Positions 1 through 9,719 are shown, counted from the first letter of the stretch. The stretch: DNA of 57,419 nucleotides from Prevotella sp. CAG:617 (GCA_000438115.1 FR903626.1:47486-104904), one strand, 5' to 3'. A program made the numbers and translations. Notes: a model not told the origin generated them from the letters alone.

Positions 1-1250
1 CATGTAGGGAAATGTACTCCGTTTGTTACATAACCTACATGACTTTCCTCTGGGAAATATCCTTTCCATATGCCACTGAACATATGCTGCGAAACCGTAC
101 CGTGCAATTTACTTACACCGTTAACTTCCTGACACGTCTTGCATAAGAATGTTGACATACAGAATTTTTCAGAATGATCGTCTGGGTTGGTTCTTCCAAG
201 ACCAATGAAATCCTCCCAACTGATACCCAGTTTGGCAGGGAAAGCTCCCATATACTTACCAAAGAGTCCTTCATCAAAATAATCATGACCCGCAGGAACC
301 GGAGTATGCACTGTATACAAAGAGGAAGCCTTCACCAACTCTAATGCTTCATTAAAGTTCAATCCGCTTTCTACATAATCAACAAGACGCTGCACATTAC
401 ATAAAGCTGCATGTCCCTCATTACAATGATAGATGTCTTTCTTTATCCCTAATTTTTTAAGCATCAGCATACCACCGATACCTAATAAATATTCCTGCTT
501 CAAGCGATTTTCCCAATCACCACCATATAGCGTATGCGTGATTGTACGGTCGTACTGCGAATTAAGATTGTTATCGGTATCCAACAAATACAATTTGATA
601 CGTCCCACATTTACTTGCCATACATATGCATGAACTTCATAATTAGGGAAAGGTACATCTACTATCATATGATTACCATCCTTGTCCAGCACATGCTCAA
701 TCGGCAAACTTTCAAAATCCTGAGGTTCGTAATTTGCTATTTGCTGACCATCCATTGACAGCGTTTGGTTAAAATATCCATAGCGATATAAAAAGCCGAC
801 GCCACACATATCCACATTACTATCAGAAGCTTCCTTCAAATAATCACCGGCTAGAATACCCAAACCACCTGAATATATTTTTAATATATGGTTAAGTCCA
901 TATTCCATACAAAAATATGCAACGGAAGGACGCTTGCTATTAGGCTTTTCTTTCATGTAATCCTTAAACAGCTTATATACAGCGTCCATGCGGGCGATGA
1001 AACTACTATCGGCAGCCAACTCAGTCAAACGCTCATAACTAATGCGTCGCAACAATACAATAGGGTTATGCTTTACTTCCGAAAAAAGGCTCTTATCCAA
1101 ACTTCTAAACAATTCAAAGCCTTCTTCATTCCAAATCCACCATAAATTATGCGAAAGTTCTTCAAGTTTTTCTAACGCTTCCGGGATATGGGATTTTACA
1201 GTAACAGTACGCCAATTCGGCTCATTTGAATTACAAGTTTTAACCTTCAT
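1..1250 (-). CDS. glgP: Alpha-glucan (glycogen) phosphorylase, N-terminal part
   Basis: This enzyme releases glucose-1-phosphate from the non-reducing ends of glycogen or maltodextrin in the cytoplasm. About 416 N-terminal residues are visible and the gene runs off the left edge, so the PLP-lysine region is not seen. The reading frame starts at the ATG at 1250 and contains blocks typical of the short bacterial/archaeal-type alpha-glucan phosphorylases: SHNLWWIWN near residue 38, VAYFCMEYGL, YSGGLGILAGDYLK, CNEGHAAL and the VHTPVPAGHD block, then the start of NGVHFPT. It follows the glycogen synthase gene by 30 nt on the same strand, so synthesis and breakdown of glycogen are probably co-transcribed. 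Confidence 0.93.
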   Translation of the reverse strand, partial: MKVKTCNSNEPNWRTVTVKSHIPEALEKLEELSHNLWWIWNEEGFELFRSLDKSLFSEVKHNPIVLLRRISYERLTELAADSSFIARMDAVYKLFKDYMKEKPNSKRPSVAYFCMEYGLNHILKIYSGGLGILAGDYLKEASDSNVDMCGVGFLYRYGYFNQTLSMDGQQIANYEPQDFESLPIEHVLDKDGNHMIVDVPFPNYEVHAYVWQVNVGRIKLYLLDTDNNLNSQYDRTITHTLYGGDWENRLKQEYLLGIGGMLMLKKLGIKKDIYHCNEGHAALCNVQRLVDYVESGLNFNEALELVKASSLYTVHTPVPAGHDYFDEGLFGKYMGAFPAKLGISWEDFIGLGRTNPDDHSEKFCMSTFLCKTCQEVNGVSKLHGTVSQHMFSGIWKGYFPEESHVGYVTNGVHFPT

Positions 1251-1280
1251 ATTGTTATTATATTCAAAGTTTTATATCGT

Positions 1281-2927
1281 TTAATTATTAATTCTCTGTA
1301 AAGACTTTTCTAAAGCTTTTTCGTATGCTTTATAATAGTGTATTATGAAATTTTTCCACAACGCCTTTTTAGATAGGTCACTGGCACGTCGACGTAATTT
1401 TGTCGTTTCCGTACTTGCAAGTTCTGCAAATTTTACAATGTCTGAACATACGGAATCAACAACGTCCATATAATTGCTATCCGTGCGATGTATCACATGA
1501 ACGCCATCGCTAATATCATCTCCTTTTCCTAAACTTTGTATCCACTGACCAAAGCCAGAAAGATCGGTAGTTATACTTGGAATTTTAAAAGCTATACTTT
1601 CAAGAGGTGTATATCCCCAAGGTTCATAATAAGAAGGATAAATGCAAAGATCATTCGCCATCAACAACTGATAATATGACATGTTGAAAATTCCGTCATT
1701 GCCATCTAAATAGCATGGAATCAACATAACTTTAACAGTTGATGCATCCTGATTCGTTAATCCTTTCTCACGTAACAACCGAATGAACCGATCATCATCA
1801 AAATTGTTTATACGGTGTGTAACAAACGGATTTTCCAAGGCCTGCGCAAATATCGTAGGATTTTCAATTCGCTGCTCCAAATCTTTTCTAGCTCCTATAC
1901 ACCAACACGGAACCTCGATTAATGCCAGAATATTCCTACCTTGCACTTTATTTTTCAATGCAACCAAGCTATCAATAAAGACATCAAAGCCCTTACAACG
2001 AAAATCATTCCGTCCGCTCGTTGAAATGATTATTGTCTTATTATCTAAATTCTGCCCCATTAAGGCATTTGCAACTTCAAGAATTTTCTTACGGCCTAAC
2101 TTGCGTTGATCGGTGAAACTTCGTGACTTGGGAACAAAACTATCTTCAAAACCGTTAGGTAGGACTTCATCGGGTTTGATTTCTAAGAGCTGCTCACACT
2201 CTCGAGCCGTAAAATCACTTACAGTTGTAAAACAGTCTGCAGCATGAGCCGTTTCTCTCTCAATGCTATGTTTCGACTGCATACTTAATTCTTCCGCCAT
2301 CTGATTGCCATGATATCCTTTGAAATAATCATAAAGAGGCTTATCATTGCCAGCAATAGAACGCCCTATACTTGTAGCATGAGTTGTAAAGACCGTAGCG
2401 ATTTGAGGTGCATAAGATTTTACCCAAAGCAATCCTAACCCCGTCATCCACTCATGAGCATGATAGACTACTTTTTTATATGAATTCAACAAATTGTTTT
2501 GGAAAAAAGCCACAATCAATTTTCCTGCTGCAATAGAGAACATTGATGCCTCGTCATAATCACCATAAGCATGTAATGAATCAACGCTGTAATGTTCCCA
2601 TGCCCAAGCATAAATGTCATTCTTTTGATCATACATTTTAGAGAAGTCAACCAAAATTGCGATTGGACAACCTGGAACATTCCAAGTACCAACCCGTATA
2701 GGAATATTAGCCTCATGAGCTGCCTTTTGCCATTCCTTGCAAAGAGAATCGTTCTCTACAAAATCATTATTATTTTTATTTTTCCATATATCAGGGCCGA
2801 CGAAGATTAAATTTTGACCCATTTTAGATTGTAGCGTGCTAGTATGAGTAGAAAGGACAGTATAAATTCCTCCAACTTTATTACATACTTCCCAGCTTAC
2901 TTCAAATATTAAATCTGGATAATTCAT
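1281..2927 (-). CDS. Glycogen synthase, GT3 (eukaryote-like) family
   Basis: This 548-residue glycosyltransferase probably elongates alpha-1,4-glucan for glycogen storage. The N-terminus FEVSWEVCNKVGGIYTVL (residues 8-25) is the hallmark of GT3, the family of animal and fungal glycogen synthases, and differs from the KVGGLGDV-type start of bacterial GT5 GlgA. The C-terminal block YEPWGYTPLESIAF with a downstream TTDLSGFG matches the donor-binding region. GT3 enzymes commonly use UDP-glucose, so the donor here may be UDP-glucose rather than ADP-glucose (inference). It is first in a two-gene operon with the phosphorylase and has a TAnnTTTG promoter about 25 nt upstream. Confidence 0.9.
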   Translation of the reverse strand: MNYPDLIFEVSWEVCNKVGGIYTVLSTHTSTLQSKMGQNLIFVGPDIWKNKNNNDFVENDSLCKEWQKAAHEANIPIRVGTWNVPGCPIAILVDFSKMYDQKNDIYAWAWEHYSVDSLHAYGDYDEASMFSIAAGKLIVAFFQNNLLNSYKKVVYHAHEWMTGLGLLWVKSYAPQIATVFTTHATSIGRSIAGNDKPLYDYFKGYHGNQMAEELSMQSKHSIERETAHAADCFTTVSDFTARECEQLLEIKPDEVLPNGFEDSFVPKSRSFTDQRKLGRKKILEVANALMGQNLDNKTIIISTSGRNDFRCKGFDVFIDSLVALKNKVQGRNILALIEVPCWCIGARKDLEQRIENPTIFAQALENPFVTHRINNFDDDRFIRLLREKGLTNQDASTVKVMLIPCYLDGNDGIFNMSYYQLLMANDLCIYPSYYEPWGYTPLESIAFKIPSITTDLSGFGQWIQSLGKGDDISDGVHVIHRTDSNYMDVVDSVCSDIVKFAELASTETTKLRRRASDLSKKALWKNFIIHYYKAYEKALEKSLQRINN

Positions 2928-2951
2928 TAGAAAAAATTTTAATCTGCGCTA

Positions 2952-2959
2952 CAAAGGTA
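2952..2959 (-). promoter_or_regulatory. Bacteroidota-type -7 box for the glycogen operon
   Basis: On the minus strand this reads TACCTTTG, a match to TAnnTTTG. It lies in the 70-nt gap between rarA and glycogen synthase and points towards the synthase. No clear -33 TTTG is seen. Confidence 0.55.
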
Positions 2960-2997
2960 ACATTTTTTTTTGTATTTAATATTTCATCGTATTTTTT

Positions 2998-4278
2998 TTA
3001 CTCTTCGGGCTTTTCTGCTTTCCATAAAGAATTCATTCTTTTCTGCATAGCCTGTTCCGAAGGATTGTTTTGTGATCGCCAGAATATTGTTTGCGTATAA
3101 TGATCAGGCATATACTGTTGCCTTACAAAGTGGTCTGGATAATCATGCACATATTTATAATCGCCTCCATATCCCAAATCCTGCATAAGATTAGTTGGTG
3201 CGTTTCTCAAATGCAAAGGAACGGCCAACTGTCCTGTATTCTTTACAAAATCAAGAGCCGCCCCTATTCCTTTATACGCAGAATTACTTTTAGGACTTGT
3301 AGCCAAATAAATCGTCGCTTCAGCCAAAGGAATTCGCCCTTCAGGCCAACCTATTTTTGAAACAGCATCAAAAGCAGCATTTGCCAACAATAAAGCATTT
3401 GGATTAGCCAAGCCTATATCTTCCGCAGCAGAAATAATAAGCCGACGAGCTATAAATTTCGGATCTTCACCGCCATCAATCATTCGTGCCAGCCAATATA
3501 ATGCAGCATCAGGTGAACTCCCCCTTATACTTTTTATAAAAGCAGAAACTATATCATAATGCATCTCGCCTTTCTTATCATAAGAGAAAGATGGTTTCTG
3601 TAATTGCTTCTCTACAACTTCATCCGTAATAACGACTTCATTATCAACAGACAAAGCATTTACAAGGAGTTCAAGAATATTCAATAGTTTCCGAGCGTCT
3701 CCAGAGCTATAAAGGAATAACGCATTTGTCTCTTTCAACTTAATATCAAACTGTTTCAAAACCACATCTTCTCTTATGGCACGCTCCACAAGTTTTTTCA
3801 ACTCTGATTCTCCCAATGGTTTTAATACATAAACCTGACATCTGGACAACAAAGGACCTATTACTTCAAAAGAAGGATTCTCTGTCGTTGCTCCAATAAG
3901 TGTTGTGATCCCCTTCTCTATTGCAGAAAGCAAAGAGTCTTGCTGCGACTTATTGAAACGATGAATTTCATCAATAAACAATATAGGAGAATTGTTATTG
4001 AAAAACGTATTCTTTTGAGCCTTTTCAATAATATCTCTTACATCCTTGACTCCACTAGTTACAGCACTAATCGTATAAAAAGGAACATTTATTGTATTGG
4101 CAATTATCCCTGCAAGCGTTGTTTTTCCGACCCCAGGCGGCCCCCACAAAATAAAAGAATTGATCCGTCCAGTTTCCAACATCCGACGAATCACGCCGTC
4201 TTTTCCAACCAAATGTTGCTGACCTACGTAATCATCCAAAGATTTAGGTCTCATTCTCTCTGCTAAAGGCATTGCCAT
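2998..4278 (-). CDS. rarA: Replication-associated recombination protein A (AAA+ ATPase)
   Basis: RarA/MgsA is a clamp-loader-like AAA+ ATPase acting at stalled or gapped replication forks. The 426-residue protein has Walker A GPPGVGKT (46-53), Walker B with DEIH at 103-106, the sensor-1 region IGATTENPSFE, and the C-terminal MgsA tetramerisation part with SSPDAALYWLARMI. The length is normal for the family. It is the last gene of a minus-strand operon, 11 nt after dnaB, so a fork-rescue ATPase is expressed with the replicative helicase. Confidence 0.96.
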   Translation of the reverse strand: MAMPLAERMRPKSLDDYVGQQHLVGKDGVIRRMLETGRINSFILWGPPGVGKTTLAGIIANTINVPFYTISAVTSGVKDVRDIIEKAQKNTFFNNNSPILFIDEIHRFNKSQQDSLLSAIEKGITTLIGATTENPSFEVIGPLLSRCQVYVLKPLGESELKKLVERAIREDVVLKQFDIKLKETNALFLYSSGDARKLLNILELLVNALSVDNEVVITDEVVEKQLQKPSFSYDKKGEMHYDIVSAFIKSIRGSSPDAALYWLARMIDGGEDPKFIARRLIISAAEDIGLANPNALLLANAAFDAVSKIGWPEGRIPLAEATIYLATSPKSNSAYKGIGAALDFVKNTGQLAVPLHLRNAPTNLMQDLGYGGDYKYVHDYPDHFVRQQYMPDHYTQTIFWRSQNNPSEQAMQKRMNSLWKAEKPEE

Positions 4279-4289
4279 AATATAAGATA

Positions 4290-5822
4290 TTAAAATGCAA
4301 TATTTTCATTACCAGGAGCAAATGGCATAAAATCCCGAGGAAGGTCTACTGACTCCTCCTGTCCGAGGGACGCTCCAATACCTTCTGATGCACCGGAAGT
4401 TACTTTCCCTTCAAATACATCATCTTCAGGATTTTGGAAACGTGTAAACTCTTTCTTAAACGTTAATACCACATCGCCGACTGCTCCATTACGATGTTTG
4501 GCAATAATTATTTCTGCTTTTCCTCTATAATCAACTCCATCCAACTGTAAAATTCGATAATACTCCGGACGATGGATAAAAACTACCATATCCGCATCTT
4601 GCTCTATCGCTCCAGACTCACGCAAATCACTCAATTGAGGCCTTTTACCCTCATTTCCTTCTCTACTTTCCACACCACGATTCAACTGACTCAATGCCAA
4701 AATCGGAATATTCAGCTCTTTTGCCAAGCCTTTTAATGACCGACTTATCGTAGAAACTTCTTCTTGCCGACTTCCAAAACTCATACCAGATGCATTCATC
4801 AGTTGCAGATAGTCTATCATTATCGCTTTCACATGATGCTCACGAACCAACCGACGCGCTTTTGTTCTCAATTCAAAAACGGACAAAGACGGTGTATCAT
4901 CTATATATAAAGGCGCTCCAATTAATTCATTTAATTTGTAATCTAACTGTCCCCACTCAAAAGGGGCCAACTGACCACTTCTAATTTTCTCACTTGAAAT
5001 TTCGCATACATTAGAAATCAAGCGATTAACCAATTGTACGTTGGACATTTCCAAAGAAAAAAAGGCTAACGGAATTTTCTGATCGACCGCTATATTTTTT
5101 GCCATACTTAAAGCGAAAGCCGTTTTTCCCATAGCAGGACGTGCGGCCAATATAATCAAATCAGAATTTTGCCAACCGCTTGTAATATTATCCAGTTGTG
5201 TAAAGCCACTTGAAATACCACTTAATCCATCACCGCTTGCAGCAGCATTTTTGAGCATCTGATAAGCCTCTTTCACAACCGAATCTATTTGGGTATAATC
5301 CTTTTTCATATTCTGTTGTGAAATTTCAAAGAGTTTGCCTTCGGCTTCCTGCATTAACTCATCCACATCTTGTGTTTCATCAAAAGCTTTTGACTGAATA
5401 CCGCTGGTATAAGAAATTAATTCGCGAGCTAGATGTTTTTGAGCAATTATACGTGCATGATACTCTAAATGAGCAGTCGAAGCCACCATACCACTCAATT
5501 GAGTAATATAAAAAGGCCCTCCTACCTCATCTAAACAACCATCTTTTTTTAATTGCTCTTGAACAGTGAGTAAATCGACAGGTCGCTGCTCAATATTCAG
5601 CCGTTGAATTGCTTTAAAAATCAACTGATTCCTATGATCATAAAAACTCTCTGGACGAAGAATCTCACTGACCATAGAATAAGCATCTTTTTCTATCATC
5701 AAAGCTCCTAAGACAGCTTGCTCCAAATTAATGGCTTGTGGTTGCAAATGACCAAACTCATCCATTTTCTTCGAATTAGAAGAAGCTTTTGTTTTTCTCA
5801 ACGTATTCTGTTTTACTGGCAT
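4290..5822 (-). CDS. dnaB: Replicative DNA helicase DnaB
   Basis: DnaB is the hexameric helicase that unwinds the fork. The 510-residue protein has the N-terminal DnaB domain (about 30-130), a linker, and the RecA-like motor with Walker A ARPAMGKT (227-234), the helicase block IMIDYLQLM and the ESGAIEQDADMVVFIHR arginine-finger region. No intein or insertion interrupts the P-loop. It begins 9 nt after the beta-helix lipoprotein gene and precedes rarA in the same operon. Confidence 0.98.
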   Translation of the reverse strand: MPVKQNTLRKTKASSNSKKMDEFGHLQPQAINLEQAVLGALMIEKDAYSMVSEILRPESFYDHRNQLIFKAIQRLNIEQRPVDLLTVQEQLKKDGCLDEVGGPFYITQLSGMVASTAHLEYHARIIAQKHLARELISYTSGIQSKAFDETQDVDELMQEAEGKLFEISQQNMKKDYTQIDSVVKEAYQMLKNAAASGDGLSGISSGFTQLDNITSGWQNSDLIILAARPAMGKTAFALSMAKNIAVDQKIPLAFFSLEMSNVQLVNRLISNVCEISSEKIRSGQLAPFEWGQLDYKLNELIGAPLYIDDTPSLSVFELRTKARRLVREHHVKAIMIDYLQLMNASGMSFGSRQEEVSTISRSLKGLAKELNIPILALSQLNRGVESREGNEGKRPQLSDLRESGAIEQDADMVVFIHRPEYYRILQLDGVDYRGKAEIIIAKHRNGAVGDVVLTFKKEFTRFQNPEDDVFEGKVTSGASEGIGASLGQEESVDLPRDFMPFAPGNENIAF

Positions 5823-5831
5823 AATATCATT

Positions 5832-7295
5832 TTACTCTTTAAAATATATAGATTGATAACATCCGATATCTGGCAATGTTCCATTTACCCTATTTACCCC
5901 AAGTCTATCTTCGGGATAATACTGAATTGTTATATCTTTATTTGCGTTTCCTACAGCAATTGACAAGCTATCAAGTTGAAAAGAATAATCCAGCTGTTCT
6001 ACATTAAATTGAAAATTTTGTTCTCTGCATACTGAATTATCTTCGGTATCCCATAAACAATTTTCTACATTTTCATTTTCAAATTTAGGTGTATTCAACA
6101 AGCAATTCTGAAAAAAATAATTGAACTCTACATCATTATTCTGTGACTGTTCACCCAATAGTTCGTCATCCGAAAGGCCCGTTATGATACAATTGCGAAA
6201 ACTTGCGTTATACAGAGGCATATCTGTATTATCCATATAATTCGCAAAATAAAGAGCGACTCCAGACCGTATATCAAAAGCATAAAAAGAGCCTATCGTA
6301 CAATGAACAAATTCATGATTTCCACCTGCAATATACACACAATTATTCTTTCCATTTGACACCTGCGTATTTCCTATAAAAGACTTACAATTTATCAACT
6401 GCAAGCAATTATTATTGGAATTATGAAGAATGCTATTTTCTATCTTTATCTTTTCGACATTAACATCCGAAGAATCGCAAATTATTCCAACAGAAGTTCC
6501 GTGTATATCACAACAATTAAGATAATTACCATAGCTTTCTCCTTTAAATTCAATTCCATGCCATTGTCCTGGCAACTGATCATAAGACTGATCTGTAAAG
6601 ATGTTACCTAAACGATCTCCACGCATCAGAATCGGATTTCTTATTTCTCCTGCCGCTTTCAAAGTTCCATAAACAATAAACTTTGCATTATTATGGAAAT
6701 ACAACCGTGTACCTGCACTTAACGTTACAGTAGCCCCTTTTTGTACAACTATGCTGTCATATATTTGATAAGGAATCCGTGACGACAAGAGCGTATCTTC
6801 AGTAATAATCCATCCATTCTTTTTAACTTCAACATCCTGACCATAAGCTTGTAATACCACATTCTGAACCGTATTGCTTTCTAACTGGAAATTCAAATGA
6901 TCAATAATTTCCTGTGGCTGTACTTTACCTGAAACAGGAGGAGTCATTTCAAGAAAAGCTTTTAAACTATCCCCTGCAGGAATACTAAAGTCTGTTGGCA
7001 TATCATCTGCAATGTAAACACCATCAACAGCTACTCGAAATGGAGATTTTTCGTTTAAATCCTTCCATACTTTGGTAATACGAAGCCCATTTTTGTTCTG
7101 ATTATATATTTCAAAAGCAACTGTATGTGTTCCTTGTCCACTTATAACTGTATCAAACTTTACAGTATCCGTAGAAAATGTCAGTTTGTCAAGTGGTGAA
7201 ACTGAAAAGTTTTCATCAGCCATACAACTGATGAAAACTTTCAGTGATAAAACAATTATTGTTCCTATTAATAACTTTAAGACTACTTTTTTCAT
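5832..7295 (-). CDS. Beta-helix repeat lipoprotein, probably cell-surface
   Basis: I do not recognise a named family. The 487-residue protein has a lipoprotein signal peptide ending FISC (Cys24). The next residues, MADEN, are acidic and resemble the surface-export signal described for Bacteroidota lipoproteins (inference). The first third looks like a beta-sandwich region. Residues about 170-430 contain many short 'N-rich turn plus hydrophobic strand' repeats typical of right-handed parallel beta-helices, and the C-terminus reads DIGCYQ. Such folds often bind or cleave polysaccharide, but no catalytic motif is evident. Its ATG overlaps the pepD stop (ATGA) and dnaB follows by 9 nt, so it is embedded in a housekeeping operon. 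Confidence 0.8.
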   Translation of the reverse strand: MKKVVLKLLIGTIIVLSLKVFISCMADENFSVSPLDKLTFSTDTVKFDTVISGQGTHTVAFEIYNQNKNGLRITKVWKDLNEKSPFRVAVDGVYIADDMPTDFSIPAGDSLKAFLEMTPPVSGKVQPQEIIDHLNFQLESNTVQNVVLQAYGQDVEVKKNGWIITEDTLLSSRIPYQIYDSIVVQKGATVTLSAGTRLYFHNNAKFIVYGTLKAAGEIRNPILMRGDRLGNIFTDQSYDQLPGQWHGIEFKGESYGNYLNCCDIHGTSVGIICDSSDVNVEKIKIENSILHNSNNNCLQLINCKSFIGNTQVSNGKNNCVYIAGGNHEFVHCTIGSFYAFDIRSGVALYFANYMDNTDMPLYNASFRNCIITGLSDDELLGEQSQNNDVEFNYFFQNCLLNTPKFENENVENCLWDTEDNSVCREQNFQFNVEQLDYSFQLDSLSIAVGNANKDITIQYYPEDRLGVNRVNGTLPDIGCYQSIYFKE

Positions 7296-8761
7296 TGCTT
7301 CTTAGGAATGCGCTTCATAATATCCAATAAATGACGCCAAACCATTTCTACCGTTGGAATAAGCAATTTCTCATCTGGAGAATGCACACCTCTTAAAGTA
7401 GGTCCAAAACTTACCATATCAAGTTGCGGATATTTTTCACTGAACAACCCGCACTCTAATCCGGCATGAATAGCTAAAATCTTAGGCTCCTTATTAAACA
7501 GACGAGTATAACTTTCTTTTGTCAAACGCAAAAGGACACTATCAGGATTCATCTTCCAACCTGGATAACCCTCATTGGTTACAGTACATGCTCCGGCCAA
7601 TTCAAATACTGAACGCACAACAGCACTCATATACTCTCTTTTACTATTAAGACTGCTACGTTGACTCGTATTTATGACAATTTTATCGTTTTCTTTGTGT
7701 ACACTTGCTAAATTCGAAGATGTTTCGACCAACCAATCTAAATCTTGACTCATTGCCTCAATACCATTAAAAACAGCCATTAAAGAACGAATCAACTTCT
7801 CGCTTACCGACTTTTCAATACAGGAACGATAATCGTTCGGAACACTTTCAAGTAAAAGTTGGAAATTTTTCTCCGTTTGAGTATATTCTTCCTCAACCTC
7901 AGCTTCCAATATATTTAACGCAATTCGCACTTTTTCTTTATCTGCGGCGGGAACTGCAGCTATCACGTAACCTTCTCTCGGTATTGCATTATGAAGTCCA
8001 CCACTTTGAATGTCAATCAACTGTAAATCTGTTTCATTTAAAAGACGATACAAATATCGTGCTAATATTTTATTTGCATTTGCACGTTTTTTATTAATAT
8101 CATCTCCAGAATGTCCTCCGGTCAAACCTTTTACCGTCACTTTAAACACATAAAAATCAGAAGACAAAACTTCTTCTTTAAACGAGAATTCCGCAGTCGT
8201 CCTCGCTCCGCCAGCACAACTAACAAAAATTTGCCCCTCGTCTTCTGAATCCAAATTAATCAGATACTTACCGTTTATAAACCCTTTTTCCAATCCTAAA
8301 GCACCGGTTAATCCAGTTTCTTCATCACGCGTAAACAAACATTCAATAGGACCATGTTCTATGGTTGTCGATTGAAGTATGGCCATCTCAATAGCCACTC
8401 CGATCCCATCATCTGCACCCAAAGTCGTACCTTTGGCTTTCAACCAATCACCTTCAACATATGTTTGTATGGCATCATTATCAAAATCAAAATCAACATC
8501 TCGATTCTTTTCACATACCATATCCATATGACTTTGCAAGACCAATGTCTCCAAATCCTCATAACCAGGACTGGCTGGTTTCTTAATTAATACATTTCCA
8601 GTATCGTCTTTATAGGTCTGCAGTCCTAAAGATTCACCAAATTGCATTAGAAATGCAATCATTCTTTCTTCTCTTTTCGATGGTCTCGGTATTTTATTTA
8701 TCCTATAAAAACACTCAAAAACCTCTTTTGGTATTAATTTTTCTGTTTCTGCTGTTTTCAT
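7292..8761 (-). CDS. pepD: Aminoacyl-histidine dipeptidase (M20C metallopeptidase)
   Basis: PepD is a cytosolic dinuclear zinc dipeptidase that hydrolyses Xaa-His and other dipeptides. Metal and catalytic motifs are visible: SHMDMVCE, TTLGADDGIG, RDEETGLTGALGL, the SGGHSGDDI substrate loop, and the C-terminal IHAGLECG. I place the start at the ATG at 8761 (MKTAETEKL), giving 489 residues, the normal length. The in-frame upstream extension to 9001 has no family similarity and would overlap the divergent gene at 8868. It is the first gene of the pepD - lipoprotein - dnaB - rarA operon. Confidence 0.93.
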   Translation of the reverse strand: MKTAETEKLIPKEVFECFYRINKIPRPSKREERMIAFLMQFGESLGLQTYKDDTGNVLIKKPASPGYEDLETLVLQSHMDMVCEKNRDVDFDFDNDAIQTYVEGDWLKAKGTTLGADDGIGVAIEMAILQSTTIEHGPIECLFTRDEETGLTGALGLEKGFINGKYLINLDSEDEGQIFVSCAGGARTTAEFSFKEEVLSSDFYVFKVTVKGLTGGHSGDDINKKRANANKILARYLYRLLNETDLQLIDIQSGGLHNAIPREGYVIAAVPAADKEKVRIALNILEAEVEEEYTQTEKNFQLLLESVPNDYRSCIEKSVSEKLIRSLMAVFNGIEAMSQDLDWLVETSSNLASVHKENDKIVINTSQRSSLNSKREYMSAVVRSVFELAGACTVTNEGYPGWKMNPDSVLLRLTKESYTRLFNKEPKILAIHAGLECGLFSEKYPQLDMVSFGPTLRGVHSPDEKLLIPTVEMVWRHLLDIMKRIPKKQ

Positions 8762-8839
8762 TTCTACAATAAGTCTTAAGAAATACGAATATATTAAGAA
8801 AAAAAGCTCGTTTACTTCATCAATTATACTAATTTGCAG

Positions 8840-8847
8840 TAACTTTG
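8840..8847 (+). promoter_or_regulatory. -7 box upstream of the small membrane protein gene
   Basis: TAACTTTG, a full TAnnTTTG match, 20 nt upstream of the ATG at 8868. The divergent pepD gene has no equally clear box in this interval. Confidence 0.55.
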
Positions 8848-8867
8848 TCGCACAAAAATAAAAAGAA

Positions 8868-9059
8868 ATGTTGCAAACTCTCCTTTTTTCTGTGTTAATA
8901 ATTGCTTTTTGCGTATTACTATTAAGCATTAAATTGTTTTTTAAAAAAGCATTCGTAAATTCACACGTAAGTGACAGTAAAGCGATGCGCGAGCGCGGCA
9001 TACATTGTGTCCAAGCTCAAGACCAAGAAGCTAGAGACAAGCAACCATTGAAAGATTAA
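8868..9059 (+). CDS. Small conserved single-pass membrane protein
   Basis: This 63-residue protein has one N-terminal transmembrane segment (about residues 4-27) followed by a short hydrophilic tail with the pattern HVSDSKAMRERGIHCVQAQD. From memory of Bacteroidales genomes, proteins of this size and tail pattern recur as unnamed conserved proteins. The function is unknown. A matching promoter and a 26-nt gap to the following lipoprotein gene argue that it is real and co-transcribed with that gene. Confidence 0.75.
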   Translation: MLQTLLFSVLIIAFCVLLLSIKLFFKKAFVNSHVSDSKAMRERGIHCVQAQDQEARDKQPLKD

Positions 9060-9085
9060 ACAACGGAATCAAGAATTGTAATAAA

Positions 9086-9685
9086 ATGAAACTGACCTAT
9101 TTTTCCAAAAAGGGAAGCTATGTACTATTAAGTACGCTGTTATTAATTGCAAGTTGCGGAAATGACAAAAATTCAGCAGAAATAAAAGACAATGGTCTTC
9201 CTAAAGCAAAAGAAAAAATTACAAATACCATTGCATACATTGAAATTGATACACTCATGAATCAATATCAATTTTGTAAAGACAACATGCTACGTATTAC
9301 TCAAAAAAGCGAGTCATACAAGCGCCAATTAAATAATAAATCACAAGCATTACAACGAGCAGCAGAAGAATTCCAACAGAAAATTCAACAAGGAAAATTC
9401 ACCTCACAACAGCAAGCAGAGCAGGCTCAGGCCTCCCTCCAAAAAATGCAAATAGACTTACAAAAAATGCAAGAAAAATTGTCTGAGCAATTTGACAAAG
9501 AACAACAACAATACAACAACCAACTTCGAGACAGCATAAAAAACTTTCTGAAAGAATATAATAAAGACAAACGCTACACAATGATAATTAGTAAAGCTGG
9601 CGATAATATTCTTATGGCAGACCCGTCTCTAGACATTACTAAAGATGTCATCAATGGTTTAAATAAACGATACAAGAAAAAATAA
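9086..9685 (+). CDS. Skp/OmpH-like periplasmic lipoprotein
   Basis: This 199-residue protein has a lipoprotein signal peptide ending LIASC (Cys24). A YIEIDTLMNQYQF segment resembles the start of OmpH/Skp proteins, and residues about 75-150 form a long Gln/Lys-rich coiled coil. The C-terminus (YTMIISKAG through DPSLDITKDVINGLNKRY) matches the Skp body-domain ending. Skp-type proteins hold unfolded outer-membrane proteins during transit across the periplasm. The lipid anchor is unlike soluble E. coli Skp but fits Bacteroidota versions. Function is inferred from fold family only. Confidence 0.85.
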   Translation: MKLTYFSKKGSYVLLSTLLLIASCGNDKNSAEIKDNGLPKAKEKITNTIAYIEIDTLMNQYQFCKDNMLRITQKSESYKRQLNNKSQALQRAAEEFQQKIQQGKFTSQQQAEQAQASLQKMQIDLQKMQEKLSEQFDKEQQQYNNQLRDSIKNFLKEYNKDKRYTMIISKAGDNILMADPSLDITKDVINGLNKRYKKK

Positions 9686-9719
9686 TCGACAAGAAACTAT
9701 TTATAAAAGAAAAAAATAG

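Noticed and set aside
8762..9001. N-terminal extension of PepD
   Set aside because: No family similarity, and it overlaps the divergent small membrane protein gene and its promoter.
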